Positions 1 through 9,125 are shown, counted from the first letter of the stretch. The stretch is 64,000 bases of DNA from Bradyrhizobium sp. CCGB01 (GCF_024199795.1 NZ_JANADK010000001.1:5766001-5830000), one strand, 5' to 3'. Numbers and translations are program-made. The notes: generated by a model from the sequence alone, not told the origin.

Positions 1-1
1 C

Positions 2-259
2 ATCCTCGGCGAGAACGAATTCTCCGTCGACCTCGTCTTCTCCGACGTCATCATGCCCGGGATGAACGGCGTCGAGCTCGCCGGCATCATCCGCGAGCGC
101 TATCCGGGCCTGCCCGTCGTGCTCACCTCCGGCTACAGCAACGTCCTCGCGGAAAATGCGCATCGCGGGTTCGAACTGATCCAGAAGCCGTATTCGGTGG
201 AGTCGCTGTCGCGCATTTTGCGCAAGGCGATCACGGAGAAGCTGTCGGTGGCGCGCTAA
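2..259 (+). CDS. Receiver domain, C-terminal part of a hybrid kinase or response regulator (5' end outside window)
   Basis: The frame is open from base 2 and ends in TAA. The translation reads as the second half of a CheY-like receiver domain: a phosphoacceptor Asp in LVFSDVIMPGMNG, the conserved Thr/Ser region in VVLTSGYS, and the switch Lys in IQKPYSVESL, followed by the last helix. The protein stops right after the receiver fold, which is usual for hybrid histidine kinases that end in a REC domain, but a stand-alone regulator cannot be excluded because the N-terminus is missing. The internal ATG at 53 lies inside the domain and is not the true start. Confidence 0.85.
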   Translation: MLGENEFSVDLVFSDVIMPGMNGVELAGIIRERYPGLPVVLTSGYSNVLAENAHRGFELIQKPYSVESLSRILRKAITEKLSVAR

Positions 260-270
260 AGAGAGACTCC

Positions 271-711
271 ATGAAACCCGCCCTCTTTTCCGCCTGGCAG
301 ACCTGGGCGCTCCTCTCCGCCTGCTTCGCGGCGCTGACGGCGATCTTCGCCAAGGTCGGCGTCGAGAACATCAATCCGGATCTCGCCACCTTCATCCGCA
401 CCATCGTGGTGCTGCTCGCGTTCTCGGTGCTGCTGTTCTTCACCGGCCAATTCGCCGTCCCGTCGGCGGTCTCGCCGAAGACATGGACGTTCCTGGTGCT
501 GTCGGGGCTTGCGACCGGCGCCTCATGGCTCTGTTACTTTCGCGCGTTGAAGCTCGGCCCCGCCACGCTGGTGGCGCCGATCGACAAGCTCAGCGTCGTG
601 CTGGTCGCTCTCTTCGCCTTCGCCTTTCTCGGCGAGCGGCCGACCGCGCAAGGCTGGCTTGGCATCGCCATGATCGGCGCCGGCGCAGTGCTGCTGGCCG
701 TAAAATTCTAG
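271..711 (+). CDS. EamA/DMT-type small membrane transporter, single EamA repeat
   Basis: A 146-residue, strongly hydrophobic protein with about five membrane helices. It opens with a helix containing the EamA-like ALTAIFAKVGVENI segment and closes with FLGERPTAQGWLGIAMIGAGAVLLA, the typical end of an EamA domain. Its length matches one EamA repeat rather than the usual two, so it probably works as a dimer, as small DMT proteins do. The substrate is unknown. It begins 11 bp after the preceding receiver gene with a plausible GAGAG ribosome site, so the two may be co-transcribed. Confidence 0.85.
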   Translation: MKPALFSAWQTWALLSACFAALTAIFAKVGVENINPDLATFIRTIVVLLAFSVLLFFTGQFAVPSAVSPKTWTFLVLSGLATGASWLCYFRALKLGPATLVAPIDKLSVVLVALFAFAFLGERPTAQGWLGIAMIGAGAVLLAVKF

Positions 712-769
712 GACGGAACAAAGGCTGCGTGAGATCGGTTTCTGTTCCCAGCCATGATCGGGGAGAGCG

Positions 770-2089
770 ATGTCGAGCGAAAATCCCGATCAGGCAAGGC
801 GTGCCGGCCGCGCGCTGGATGCGGCGAATTTCTTCCTCGCCGACGTCCGCGACGGGCTCGGCCCCTATCTCGCCGTCTATCTCCTCACCGAGCAGCACTG
901 GGACGAGGCGCGCATCGGCCTCGTGATGTCGATCGCGACCATTGCCGGCATCGTGGCGCAGACGCCGGCCGGCGCGCTGGTCGACGCGACCCGGGCGAAG
1001 CGGCTGGTGATGGTCATCGCAGCGATCATGGTCACGCTCGCCTCGCTGTCGCTGCCACTGTTTCCGGGGTTTTTGCCCGTCGCAATCTCGCAAGGGATCG
1101 CGCAGGCCGCCGCCGTGGTCTTTCCACCGGCGATCGCCGCCGTCTCGCTCGGCATCTTCGGCCATGCCGCGTTCACCCGGCGGATCGGCCGCAACGAGAC
1201 TTTCAATCACGCCGGCAACGCGGTCGCGGCGGCTCTCGCCGGCCTCTCGGCCTACTGGTTCGGCCCGACCGTCGTGTTCTACCTTCTCGGGGCCATGGCG
1301 ATTGCGAGCCTCGTCAGCATCCTCGCGATCCCCGCCCGCGCCATCGACCATGACCTCGCCCGCGGCCTGCACGAGGCCGATGCGGGCCTTCAGCGCGAGC
1401 AGCCCTCGGGTCTCGCGGTGCTGTTGACCTGCCGCCCGCTGCTCGTCTTCGCGATCTGCGTCCTGCTCTTCCATCTTTCCAACGCTGCCATGCTGCCGCT
1501 GGTCGGGCAAAAGCTCGCGCTCCAGGACAGGAACATGGGCACCAGCCTGATGTCGGCCTGCATCGTCGCCGCGCAAATCGTGATGGTGCCGTTCGCCATG
1601 CTGGTCGGGGCCAGGGCCGACCGCTGGGGGCACAAGCGCTTCTTCCTCGCCGCGCTGTTGATCCTGCCGCTTCGGGGGGCGCTCTATACGCTCTCCGACA
1701 ATCCGTTCTGGCTGGTCGGGGTCCAGCTGCTCGACGGCGTCGGCGCCGGCATCTTTGGTGCGATCTTCCCCGTCATCGTCGCCGACCTCATGCGCAACAC
1801 CGGCCGCTTCAACGTGGCGCAAGGTGCTGTCATCACCGCGCAGAGCATTGGCGCCGCGCTGTCGACGACACTGGCCGGCCTCGTCGTGGTCGGCGCCGGC
1901 TATAGCGCAGCGTTCATGACACTCGGCGCCGTGGCCGCGATCGGCGCCGTCGTCTGCATCGTCGCTTTGCCCGAGACGCGGCAAGGCGAAGATAGCGATC
2001 CGCGCCCTCGGGGGAAGACAGAGGCGCCGGCTTCCGCTATCGCTGCCGAACAAACCCGTTCCATTTCGAGGACTGAACGTGCCGTCTAA
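770..2089 (+). CDS. Major facilitator superfamily permease
   Basis: A 439-residue protein with about twelve hydrophobic segments. The loop GALVDATRAKRL after helix 2 and the second-half counterpart GARADRWGHKRF are in the positions of the MFS signature. The C-terminal roughly 35 residues are polar and charged. A GGGAGAG site precedes the ATG. It overlaps the start of the next gene by 11 bp, so the two are probably made together. The substrate cannot be predicted; the family includes drug and metabolite exporters. Confidence 0.85.
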   Translation: MSSENPDQARRAGRALDAANFFLADVRDGLGPYLAVYLLTEQHWDEARIGLVMSIATIAGIVAQTPAGALVDATRAKRLVMVIAAIMVTLASLSLPLFPGFLPVAISQGIAQAAAVVFPPAIAAVSLGIFGHAAFTRRIGRNETFNHAGNAVAAALAGLSAYWFGPTVVFYLLGAMAIASLVSILAIPARAIDHDLARGLHEADAGLQREQPSGLAVLLTCRPLLVFAICVLLFHLSNAAMLPLVGQKLALQDRNMGTSLMSACIVAAQIVMVPFAMLVGARADRWGHKRFFLAALLILPLRGALYTLSDNPFWLVGVQLLDGVGAGIFGAIFPVIVADLMRNTGRFNVAQGAVITAQSIGAALSTTLAGLVVVGAGYSAAFMTLGAVAAIGAVVCIVALPETRQGEDSDPRPRGKTEAPASAIAAEQTRSISRTERAV

Positions 2090-3329
2090 CGCCATCTGGG
2101 CCTGGAGCATCATCGCCGCCGCGACCGGAGGCGTCATCATCCGGCCCTTTCGCCTGCCCGAGGCGATCTGGGCCCTGGTCGGCGCCGGCTCCCTGGTGTT
2201 GCTCGGGTTCCTGCCGTGGCAGGATGCGCTCACAGGCATCGAGAAAGGCATCGACGTCTACCTCTTCCTGATCGGCATGATGCTGATCGCCGAGCTTGCC
2301 CGGCTCGAAGGCCTGTTCGACTATCTCGCAGCGCTTGCGGTCGAATATGCGGGTGGCTCGCCGCAACGGCTGTTCCTGCTGATCTACATCGTCGGTACGA
2401 TCGTCACCGTGCTGCTCTCCAACGACGCCACCGCCATCGTGCTCACGCCCGCCGTCTATGCCGCAACGCGCGCGGCCGGCGCGAAGCCGCTGCCCTATCT
2501 CTTCGTCTGTGCCTTCATCGCCAACGCCGCAAGCTTCGTGCTGCCGATCTCCAACCCGGCCAATCTCGTCGTGTTCGGCGCGCGCATGCCGCACTTGACG
2601 GAATGGCTGCGCCTGTTCGCCCTGCCCTCGGCGGCCTCGATCCTGCTGACCTACATCGTGCTGCGCCTGACCCTGCACCGCGCGCTGAAGGAGGAGACGA
2701 TCGCGCGCAGCGTGCCGCATCCAGAGCTCGGCCGCGGCGGCAAGCTGACCGCGGTGGGTATCGTGGCGATCGGCGTCGTGCTGGTCACGGCCTCCGCGCT
2801 CGACAAGCAGCTGGGCCTGCCGACTTTCATCTGCGGCGTGGTGACGGCCGCCTTCGTCCTGCTGATCAGCCGGCAATCGCCGCTGCCGGTGCTGCGCGGC
2901 GTGTCCTGGAGCGTGCTGCCGCTGGTCGGCGGGCTCTTCGTGATGGTGGAAGCGCTGATCAAGACCGGCGTGATCGGCCACCTCAGTGCGCTGCTGCATC
3001 AGGCGGTCGCTCAATCCGTGACGAACGCCGCCTGGAGCGTCGGCATTGCCACCGCGATCGCCGACAACATCGCCAACAATTTGCCCGTCGGCCTCGTCGC
3101 AGGCTCGGTCGCGGCCAGCGATCACCTGCCCGCCCCCGTCGTCAGCGCCATCCTGATCGGCGTCGATCTCGGGCCCAATCTGTCGGTAACAGGCTCGCTC
3201 GCCACCATCCTCTGGCTGGTCGCGCTGCGGCGGGAGAAGATCGAGGTCGGCGCCTGGCCGTTCCTCAAGCTGGGCCTGCTGGTGACGCCACCAGCCTTGA
3301 TCGGAGCGCTCGCGGCTGCGATCTGGTAA
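2079..3329 (+). CDS. ArsB/SLC13-like ion transporter permease
   Basis: A 416-residue integral membrane protein with a GTG start inside the 3' end of the preceding MFS gene. It shows the ArsB/NhaD/SLC13 layout: SNDATAIVLTPAVYA in the first half (the conserved SNDAT motif of arsenite and anion permeases), ISNPANLVVFG, and in the second half ADNIANNLPVGLVAG and DLGPNLSVTGSLATILWL. These motifs are typical of proteins annotated as arsenic transporters. No ArsR, ArsC or ArsH gene lies beside it, so arsenite export is only one possibility; carboxylate or other anion transport is equally open. Confidence 0.85.
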   Translation: MPSNAIWAWSIIAAATGGVIIRPFRLPEAIWALVGAGSLVLLGFLPWQDALTGIEKGIDVYLFLIGMMLIAELARLEGLFDYLAALAVEYAGGSPQRLFLLIYIVGTIVTVLLSNDATAIVLTPAVYAATRAAGAKPLPYLFVCAFIANAASFVLPISNPANLVVFGARMPHLTEWLRLFALPSAASILLTYIVLRLTLHRALKEETIARSVPHPELGRGGKLTAVGIVAIGVVLVTASALDKQLGLPTFICGVVTAAFVLLISRQSPLPVLRGVSWSVLPLVGGLFVMVEALIKTGVIGHLSALLHQAVAQSVTNAAWSVGIATAIADNIANNLPVGLVAGSVAASDHLPAPVVSAILIGVDLGPNLSVTGSLATILWLVALRREKIEVGAWPFLKLGLLVTPPALIGALAAAIW

Positions 3330-3426
3330 TCGCGCGCAATTTGCGGCGCATCAATGTCGTCGCCAAAGCCGGACCTATCCTTCACCTTGTCGCGCGTCCC
3401 CATACGGCGCGGCACGGAGGTCCATC

Positions 3427-3663
3427 ATGAAGATTCAGTCCAAGGCATTGCCGCAGAGCTTTTCCCTGCGCCGCTCGTTTCAGGGCTTCAAAGCCCCGGG
3501 CGAAGGGCGAGCCGAGGCATCGCACCCGCTGCTGATTTACTCGGCTGTCGTGTTGCTGGCCCTGTTCGCGATCGTGGAGATCGACCTGCACAGCGCCCAG
3601 CTTCAGGCGATCGGCCTGCTCGGCCATGGGATCGAGATCGATCCCGTCTTCCTGAGCCCCTAG
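3427..3663 (+). CDS. Small single-span membrane protein, unknown function
   Basis: A 78-residue protein with a basic N-terminal half and one hydrophobic segment around residues 35-53 (LLIYSAVVLLALFAIVEID). A GGAGG site lies 6 bp upstream of the ATG (cacggaggtccatcatg). It stands alone between two convergent units. No family is recognised. Confidence 0.6.
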   Translation: MKIQSKALPQSFSLRRSFQGFKAPGEGRAEASHPLLIYSAVVLLALFAIVEIDLHSAQLQAIGLLGHGIEIDPVFLSP

Positions 3664-3733
3664 CCGCTCGTGCGGCCCATCCCAAGGACGGTCCCGGTCG
3701 CGGCCACGATGGCCGCGACCGGGTCACGCATCG

Positions 3734-5098
3734 TCAGTCGTTCTCGTAGCCGTAGACTTCCGGCAGGATGAAGATCGCAGCGAGCAATCCGATCAGCGGA
3801 AAGATCGCGACCATGAGCGTAGCGTTCGCTTGGCCGATCGCCGCGAACACCGTCGGGAACAGGAAGATCGCCAGGAACGAGGGCAGCTTCACGAACATGT
3901 AGGCGAAGCCGCTGGCCGTGCCGCGATACTTGGGCTTGGCGACCATGGTCGGGATCGTCATGCAGTTCGACGCGTCCCAATAATGGCCCCACAACATCGC
4001 GGCGGCCGCGAACGGCAGCAGGATCTTGTTGTCGGTATAGAGCGCGAAGGCCGCGACCAGCAGCGACGCCAGTACGATCGAGAAGCCCGCGATCGAAATA
4101 CCGCGGTGGCCGATCTTCGGCGTCAGCAGCGGACCGACCCAACCCGACAAGGCGGCGAAGGAGAACAGCGCCATCGTCACCAGATTGATGCCGAGCACGC
4201 TCGACACGCCGACCATCACAAAGAGTACCGGCAGATAGAACGCGAAGGTCGAAAACTCGCTGGCTTGCACGAAGCAGGCGATCCAGCCGTAGATCGTCGC
4301 ACGCCAGCGGATCGGATCCTTCCTGAGATCGGCGAGGAATGCGCGGGTCGAGACCTTCGGCACTTCGACGTCCTGGTCCGGCAACATGTCGAGATTGTCG
4401 TTGAACATCTCGCGCGCGACCTGCTTGGCCTCGCGGTAACGGCCCTTCTGCACCAGCCACACCGCCGTCTCCGGCACGTCATGCCGCATGATCAGGATGA
4501 TCAGCGCCGGCAACGCGCCGAGGCCGAGCGTCACACGCCACAGCAACTCGTGATTCATGTCGATCAGGAGGAAGATCACGATGACGCCGATGGTGAGGAC
4601 CTCGCCGACCGCGAACATGAACTGCCAGCGGTTGCCCATGACCTCGCGCTCACCCTTGGCCATGGATTCCATGATGTAGGTGTAGCCGGTCGAGATGTCC
4701 GAGCCGAGCGGAATGCCGAGCAGGAAGCGGATCACGATGAGCCAGGTGATATCAGACACGAAGGCCTGCGCCAGCGCCAGCACGATGAACAGCACCATCG
4801 TGGTCAGGAACATGACGCGGCGGCCGATCTTGTCCGAGAGCCAGCCGCCGAGCAGCGCACCGATCAGCGCGCCGCCCTGCGTGCCCGCGGCAGCAAGGCC
4901 GAGCATCAGTGCGGTGGGATTGTACTGCTCCTTGATGAAGATCAGCACGAAGGCGATCGAATACAGGTCCCAGGCTTCGACCAGGATCGAGGCCATCATC
5001 AGCCAGCCGACCTTGTTGCCCTTGGGACTGTAGTTCGTGATGAGGTAGCGGACCGCGGCTTCGCTCGCGGTCGGTTGTGGCATCGCCATCGTTGACAT
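3734..5098 (-). CDS. MFS metabolite:H+ symporter, likely sugar-acid uptake
   Basis: A 454-residue permease with twelve predicted membrane segments. The helix 2-3 loop GGWLSDKIGRR is a textbook MFS signature, and RFLLGIPLGSDISTGYTYI resembles the helix 4-5 region of metabolite:H+ symporters. A large central cytoplasmic loop contains the acidic stretch NDNLDMLPDQDVEVP. Its gene lies directly downstream of the GntR regulator on the same strand, and both face a divergent catabolic operon for a sugar acid. Uptake of that substrate is the natural inference. Confidence 0.88.
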   Translation of the reverse strand: MSTMAMPQPTASEAAVRYLITNYSPKGNKVGWLMMASILVEAWDLYSIAFVLIFIKEQYNPTALMLGLAAAGTQGGALIGALLGGWLSDKIGRRVMFLTTMVLFIVLALAQAFVSDITWLIVIRFLLGIPLGSDISTGYTYIMESMAKGEREVMGNRWQFMFAVGEVLTIGVIVIFLLIDMNHELLWRVTLGLGALPALIILIMRHDVPETAVWLVQKGRYREAKQVAREMFNDNLDMLPDQDVEVPKVSTRAFLADLRKDPIRWRATIYGWIACFVQASEFSTFAFYLPVLFVMVGVSSVLGINLVTMALFSFAALSGWVGPLLTPKIGHRGISIAGFSIVLASLLVAAFALYTDNKILLPFAAAAMLWGHYWDASNCMTIPTMVAKPKYRGTASGFAYMFVKLPSFLAIFLFPTVFAAIGQANATLMVAIFPLIGLLAAIFILPEVYGYEND

Positions 5099-5122
5099 CT
5101 TTGGTCCTCTCTTGAAAACTCT

Positions 5123-5890
5123 TTACGTACCGAGCAGCGGCTCGATGCTGCAATCGAGCAGGCGCGGATCGATCCCCGCCTCCATGCCCGTGAACATCGA
5201 ATCCATGTAGTCGATCAACGCATCGCTCGCCTGCACAGCGTCCTCGACGTGGCGGCCGGCGACTGCACTGAGAATGGCGAGATGGTGATCGATCGTGCCT
5301 GACAGATCGGCCTGCCCCGGCATGAAGCGGTGGTGGATGTAGCCGATGCGGCGGTACAGCGTGTGGAGCGGCCGCAACGTATGCACCAGGAAGGGCTCGC
5401 CGGCTGCTTCCAGCACCAGTGCGTCGATGCGGCGGTCGATGCTGTTGAATTCGTCGAGGGTCAGTGTGGCGCGGCGCTCGCGCAGCAGTCGCTCGATGTG
5501 CAGCGCCTGATTGCGGTGCGAGAGGCTGGCGCGGTCGGCCGCAAGGCGGATTACGAAGCGTTCCATGTCGCGGCGCAAGGCCAGCAGCATCCGCTCGCGC
5601 GCCAGATCGATCGGCGCAATGTGCAGGCCGTGACGCGGACGGATGATGATGAGCGTATCGGCGGAGAGACGATTGACGGCGTGATGCACCGGCGTGCGCC
5701 CGAAGCCGGTGATGTGCTGCAATTCCAGCATCGTCATGAATTGTCCGGGCTTGAGCTCGCAGTGAACCAGGAGCTCTTCGATCTTCTGATAGGCCAGCTC
5801 GAAGAAGTTGAGCCGGTTGCGCCGGGAGGGTTTGCCCTCTCCGTCGTCGCCGCTTCTCACCACCTCGAGCGCGCGCTTGCGCCGTGCCAT
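5123..5890 (-). CDS. GntR-family regulator, FCD subfamily
   Basis: A 255-residue protein. An N-terminal winged helix-turn-helix (about residues 28-95) contains QFMTMLELQHITGFGRTPVH and NRLSADTLIIIRPRHG, the usual GntR recognition and wing regions. The C-terminal all-helical part (about 100-235) looks like an FCD effector domain, with RDMERFVIRLAADRAS and the His-rich HHLAILSAVAGRHVEDA. It is transcribed away from the dehydratase operon and is followed 24 bp later by the MFS permease, so it is very likely the local repressor sensing a sugar-acid intermediate. Confidence 0.9.
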   Translation of the reverse strand: MARRKRALEVVRSGDDGEGKPSRRNRLNFFELAYQKIEELLVHCELKPGQFMTMLELQHITGFGRTPVHHAVNRLSADTLIIIRPRHGLHIAPIDLARERMLLALRRDMERFVIRLAADRASLSHRNQALHIERLLRERRATLTLDEFNSIDRRIDALVLEAAGEPFLVHTLRPLHTLYRRIGYIHHRFMPGQADLSGTIDHHLAILSAVAGRHVEDAVQASDALIDYMDSMFTGMEAGIDPRLLDCSIEPLLGT

Positions 5891-5960
5891 GCCGTTCTCT
5901 CCCGTCAGCCCGCGCTCTCGTTGAAAGGTGGCGCCATATCTGTGGCACCCTTAAAACATG

Positions 5961-5976
5961 TTGTGATATATTACAA
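5961..5976. promoter_or_regulatory. Candidate GntR operator between divergent genes
   Basis: The 16-bp sequence TTGTGATATATTACAA has near-perfect dyad symmetry (TTGT and ACAA ends, AT-rich centre) and lies midway between the divergent GntR gene and the dehydratase operon. FCD-type GntR proteins commonly bind short TTGT/ACAA palindromes. Assignment is by position and symmetry only. Confidence 0.5.
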
Positions 5977-6071
5977 GCAGGCGTAAGACGTCCGCATGGC
6001 CCGTACCATGTTGCGGTGCGGAATGACAACAAGACGGGCGCAGCGCGCCTTCTGACGGGAGGATAATTGCC

Positions 6072-7271
6072 GTGAAGATCACGTCGATCGAGACGCTGCG
6101 CACCGAGGAATTCTCCAACGTCATCTGGGTGCGCGTTCACACCGACACGGGCGTAATTGGTCTCGGCGAAACGTTCTATGGCGCGGGCGCAGTCGAAGCG
6201 CAGATCCACGACACCTTTGCCGGCCGCCTGCTCGGCCGTAATCCCCTGCACATCGAGGCGATCCATCGCGACATGCTCAACCTGCCGATGGCGCAGTCCT
6301 CGACCGGCGTAGAGTATCGCGCAGCCTCCGCGATCGACATCGCGCTGTGGGACCTGTTCGGCAAGGTCTGCAATCAGCCGGTACACCAGATGCTCGGCGG
6401 CCTCTGCCGCGACAAGCAGCGCATCTACAACACCTGCGCCGGCACCCAATATGTCCGCTCGACCAATATCAGTCCGGTCGCCAACTGGAATCTCGGGGCG
6501 TCCAAAGGTCCCTATGAAGACCTCGATGGCTTCATGAATCACGCCGATGCACTCGCAGAGAGCCTGCTGGAGAGCGGCATCTCCGCGATGAAGATCTGGC
6601 CGTTCGATCCGGCGGCACAGGAGAACAAGGGCCTCTACATCACCGCCGCGCAGATGAAGCAGGCGATCGAGCCGTTCGAGAAGATCCGCAAAGCGGTCGG
6701 CGACAAGATGGAGATCATGGTCGAGCTCCATTCGCTCTGGAACCTGCCGACCGCCAAGCAGATTGCGCGCGCGCTCGAGCCCTACAAGCCGACCTGGTAT
6801 GAAGACCCGATCCGGATGAACTCGCCGCAGGCGCTGGCCGAATATGCGCGCTCGACCGACGTCTGGGTCTGCGCCAGCGAGACGCTGGGCTCGCGCTTCC
6901 CCTACAAGGACATGCTCGACCGCGACGCCATGCATGTGGTGATGGCGGACCTGTGCTGGACCGGGGGCCTGACCGAAGGCCGCAAGATCGCAGCGATGGC
7001 CGAAACCTATCACCGTCCCTTCGCGCCGCATGACTGCATCGGCCCGATCGGCTTCATCGCCGCCATCCACATGTCGTTCAGCCAGCCCAACACGCTGATC
7101 CAGGAATCGGTGCGCGCCTTCTACAAGGGCTGGTACAATGAGCTTGTCACCACCATGCCCACGATCAAGGACGGTTTCGTCTATCCGATGGAAGGGCCCG
7201 GCCTCGGCGTCGACCTTCTGCCCGCCGTATTCGAGCGCTCCGATCTGACCGTGCGCCGCTCCAACCCTTAA
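6072..7271 (+). CDS. Enolase-superfamily sugar-acid dehydratase (mandelate racemase/galactonate dehydratase group)
   Basis: A 399-residue protein with a GTG start preceded by GGGAGGA. The N-terminal capping domain (about 1-130) includes GLGETFYGAGAVEAQIHD. The barrel carries SAMKIWPFDP at the position of the first catalytic acid/base, then the metal ligands: the Glu of MVELHSLW, the Glu in WYEDPI and the Glu in CASETLGSR. A His in PFAPHDCIGPIG follows. This is the pattern of mandelate-racemase-subgroup dehydratases acting on aldonic acids. It leads an operon with a 5-keto reductase and an idonate dehydrogenase. The exact substrate cannot be read from sequence. Confidence 0.88.
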   Translation: MKITSIETLRTEEFSNVIWVRVHTDTGVIGLGETFYGAGAVEAQIHDTFAGRLLGRNPLHIEAIHRDMLNLPMAQSSTGVEYRAASAIDIALWDLFGKVCNQPVHQMLGGLCRDKQRIYNTCAGTQYVRSTNISPVANWNLGASKGPYEDLDGFMNHADALAESLLESGISAMKIWPFDPAAQENKGLYITAAQMKQAIEPFEKIRKAVGDKMEIMVELHSLWNLPTAKQIARALEPYKPTWYEDPIRMNSPQALAEYARSTDVWVCASETLGSRFPYKDMLDRDAMHVVMADLCWTGGLTEGRKIAAMAETYHRPFAPHDCIGPIGFIAAIHMSFSQPNTLIQESVRAFYKGWYNELVTTMPTIKDGFVYPMEGPGLGVDLLPAVFERSDLTVRRSNP

Positions 7272-7283
7272 GGATTTCTCGAT

Positions 7284-8051
7284 ATGAGCACCTCCCTCTT
7301 TGATCTCTCCGGCCGCACCGCGCTCGTGACCGGCTCCTCCCGCGGTCTCGGCCGCGCCATTGCCGAGGGCATGGCCAAGGCCGGCGCCAGGATCATCGTC
7401 AACGGCGTCGATCCCATGCGCGTCGAGCAGGCTGTGGCCGAATTTCGCGCCGCCGGGCATCAGGCCGAAGGCGCCGCTTTCAACGTCACCGACGAGCCCG
7501 CGATCGTCGCGGCCTTCAACGACTTCGACAAGAAGGGCATTGCGGTCGACATCGTCGTCAACAATGCCGGCATCCAGCACCGCAAGCCGCTGGTGGAATT
7601 CACCACCGACGAGTGGCGCAAGGTGATCGAGACCAACCTCACGAGCGCGTTCGTGATCGGCCGGGAGGCAGCGAAGCGCATGATCCCGCGCAAGCACGGC
7701 AAGATCATCAATATCGGCTCGCTCGGCAGCGAGCTGGCGCGCCCCACCATTGCGCCCTACACCGCCGCCAAGGGGGGCATCAAGAATCTCACGCGCTCGA
7801 TGGCGGTGGAATGGGCCCAGCACGGCATCCAGGCCAATGCGATCGGCCCCGGCTATATGCTCACCGACATGAACGAGGCGCTGGTCAACAACACCGACTT
7901 CAACAACTGGCTGATGGGCCGCATCCCCTCAAAACGCTGGGGCAAGCCGGACGAGCTGGTGGGCGCCGCGATCTTCCTGGCGTCCGATGCCTCGACCTAC
8001 GTCAACGGCCAGATCATCTATGTCGATGGCGGCATGATCGCCGCGATGTGA
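7284..8051 (+). CDS. Short-chain dehydrogenase, gluconate 5-dehydrogenase type
   Basis: A 255-residue classical SDR. It has the cofactor motif TGSSRGLGRAI (about 16-26), NNAG (about 91-94), the catalytic Ser in INIGSLGS and the Tyr/Lys pair in YTAAKGG, and ends in the usual IIYVDGGM. The overall pattern (LFDLSGRTALVTG start, QHRKPLVEF, IGPGYMLTDMN) matches IdnO/Gno enzymes that interconvert 5-ketogluconate and gluconate. It follows the dehydratase by 12 bp and precedes an IdnD-like gene, supporting a role in idonate/gluconate-type catabolism. Confidence 0.9.
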   Translation: MSTSLFDLSGRTALVTGSSRGLGRAIAEGMAKAGARIIVNGVDPMRVEQAVAEFRAAGHQAEGAAFNVTDEPAIVAAFNDFDKKGIAVDIVVNNAGIQHRKPLVEFTTDEWRKVIETNLTSAFVIGREAAKRMIPRKHGKIINIGSLGSELARPTIAPYTAAKGGIKNLTRSMAVEWAQHGIQANAIGPGYMLTDMNEALVNNTDFNNWLMGRIPSKRWGKPDELVGAAIFLASDASTYVNGQIIYVDGGMIAAM

Positions 8052-8076
8052 TCTGGGAACGCTGAGGGAGCAAGCC

Positions 8077-9108
8077 ATGCGCGCCGTCGTCATCCACGCC
8101 CCGAAAGACCTGCGGATCGACCTCTATCCCGATCCGGCACCCGGCCCGGGCGAGGTCCGCGTCAAGATCGCCAATGGCGGCATCTGCGGCTCGGACCTGC
8201 ACTATTACCATCACGGCGGCTTCGGCGTTGTCCGCATTCAGCAGCCGATGGCGCTGGGCCACGAGATCGCGGGCGTGGTCGCGGCCGTCGGTGACGGCGT
8301 CACCAATGTGAAGCCGGGCACGCGCGTCGCGGTCAATCCGAGCAGACCGTGCGGCCAGTGCCTGCATTGCCAGGAAGGCATGCGCAACCAGTGCCTCGAC
8401 ATGCGCTTCCTCGGCAGCGCGATGCGCTTTCCCCATGTGCAGGGCGGTTTTCGCGAGTTCATCACGGTCGATGCCACGCAAGCGGTGCCGATCGCGGACA
8501 AGCTGTCCTTGGCAGAAGCCGCGGTCGCCGAGCCTCTCGCGGTGTGCCTGCATGCCGGCAAGCAGGCCGGCCCCCTCCTCGGCAAGCGCGTTCTGATCAC
8601 CGGCTGCGGCCCGATCGGCGCGCTGATGATCCTGGTCTCGCGCTTCGGCGGCGCCTCCGAGATCGTGGTGACCGATGTCGCCGACGCGCCGCTCGCGGTC
8701 GCCAGGAAACTCGGCGCCACGCACGCCATCAATGTCGCGAGCGATGCCGCCGCACTCGATCCCTGGCGCGCCGGCAAAGGCGTGTTCGACACGCTGTTTG
8801 AAGCCTCCGGCAACCAGGCGGCGCTCCGCACCGCGCTCGACGTGCTCCGGCCCGGCGCAACGCTGGTGCAACTCGGCCTCGGCGGCGAGATGACGCTGCC
8901 GATCAATTCCATCGTCGCCAAGGAATTGCAGCTCCGCGGCACCTTCCGCTTCGATCCCGAGTTCGAGCTTGCGGTGCGGCTGATGGGCGAAGGCCTGATT
9001 GACGTGAAGCCGCTGATCACGGCGACGATGCCGTTCGAGAACGCGGTCGCGGCATTCGAGCTTGCCAGCGACCGCTCCCAGTCGATGAAGGTGCAGCTGA
9101 CGTTCTAG
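8077..9108 (+). CDS. idnD: Zinc alcohol dehydrogenase, L-idonate 5-dehydrogenase type
   Basis: A 343-residue medium-chain dehydrogenase. The catalytic zinc site is visible as ICGSDLHYYHHGGFG and GHEIAGVV; the structural zinc cysteines are in CGQCLHCQEGMRNQC; the Rossmann motif is TGCGPIGALMI. The HYYHHGGFG segment and close match in order and length are characteristic of L-idonate 5-dehydrogenases (NAD(P)-dependent oxidation of L-idonate to 5-keto-D-gluconate). It is the last gene of the three-gene operon and the reductase just upstream would take its product to gluconate. Confidence 0.87.
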   Translation: MRAVVIHAPKDLRIDLYPDPAPGPGEVRVKIANGGICGSDLHYYHHGGFGVVRIQQPMALGHEIAGVVAAVGDGVTNVKPGTRVAVNPSRPCGQCLHCQEGMRNQCLDMRFLGSAMRFPHVQGGFREFITVDATQAVPIADKLSLAEAAVAEPLAVCLHAGKQAGPLLGKRVLITGCGPIGALMILVSRFGGASEIVVTDVADAPLAVARKLGATHAINVASDAAALDPWRAGKGVFDTLFEASGNQAALRTALDVLRPGATLVQLGLGGEMTLPINSIVAKELQLRGTFRFDPEFELAVRLMGEGLIDVKPLITATMPFENAVAAFELASDRSQSMKVQLTF

Positions 9109-9125
9109 GTGCGCCAGGTGCGGAG

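Noticed and set aside
590..2251. 553-codon open frame on the minus strand under the MFS gene
   Set aside because: Arg/Asp/Gly-rich low-complexity translation, no motif, and fully antisense to a clear MFS gene; a GC-bias artefact.
2079..3329. Arsenic-resistance operon
   Set aside because: The permease resembles ArsB, but no arsR, arsC or arsH gene is nearby; the ArsR-type gene at 20.4 kb is of the SRPBCC-linked class without visible metal-binding cysteines.
4752..7823. 1,023-codon open frame on the minus strand across the sugar-acid locus
   Set aside because: It runs through the GntR gene and the dehydratase and reductase genes in non-coding frames; composition is the usual His/Arg/Gly shadow of GC-rich coding DNA.
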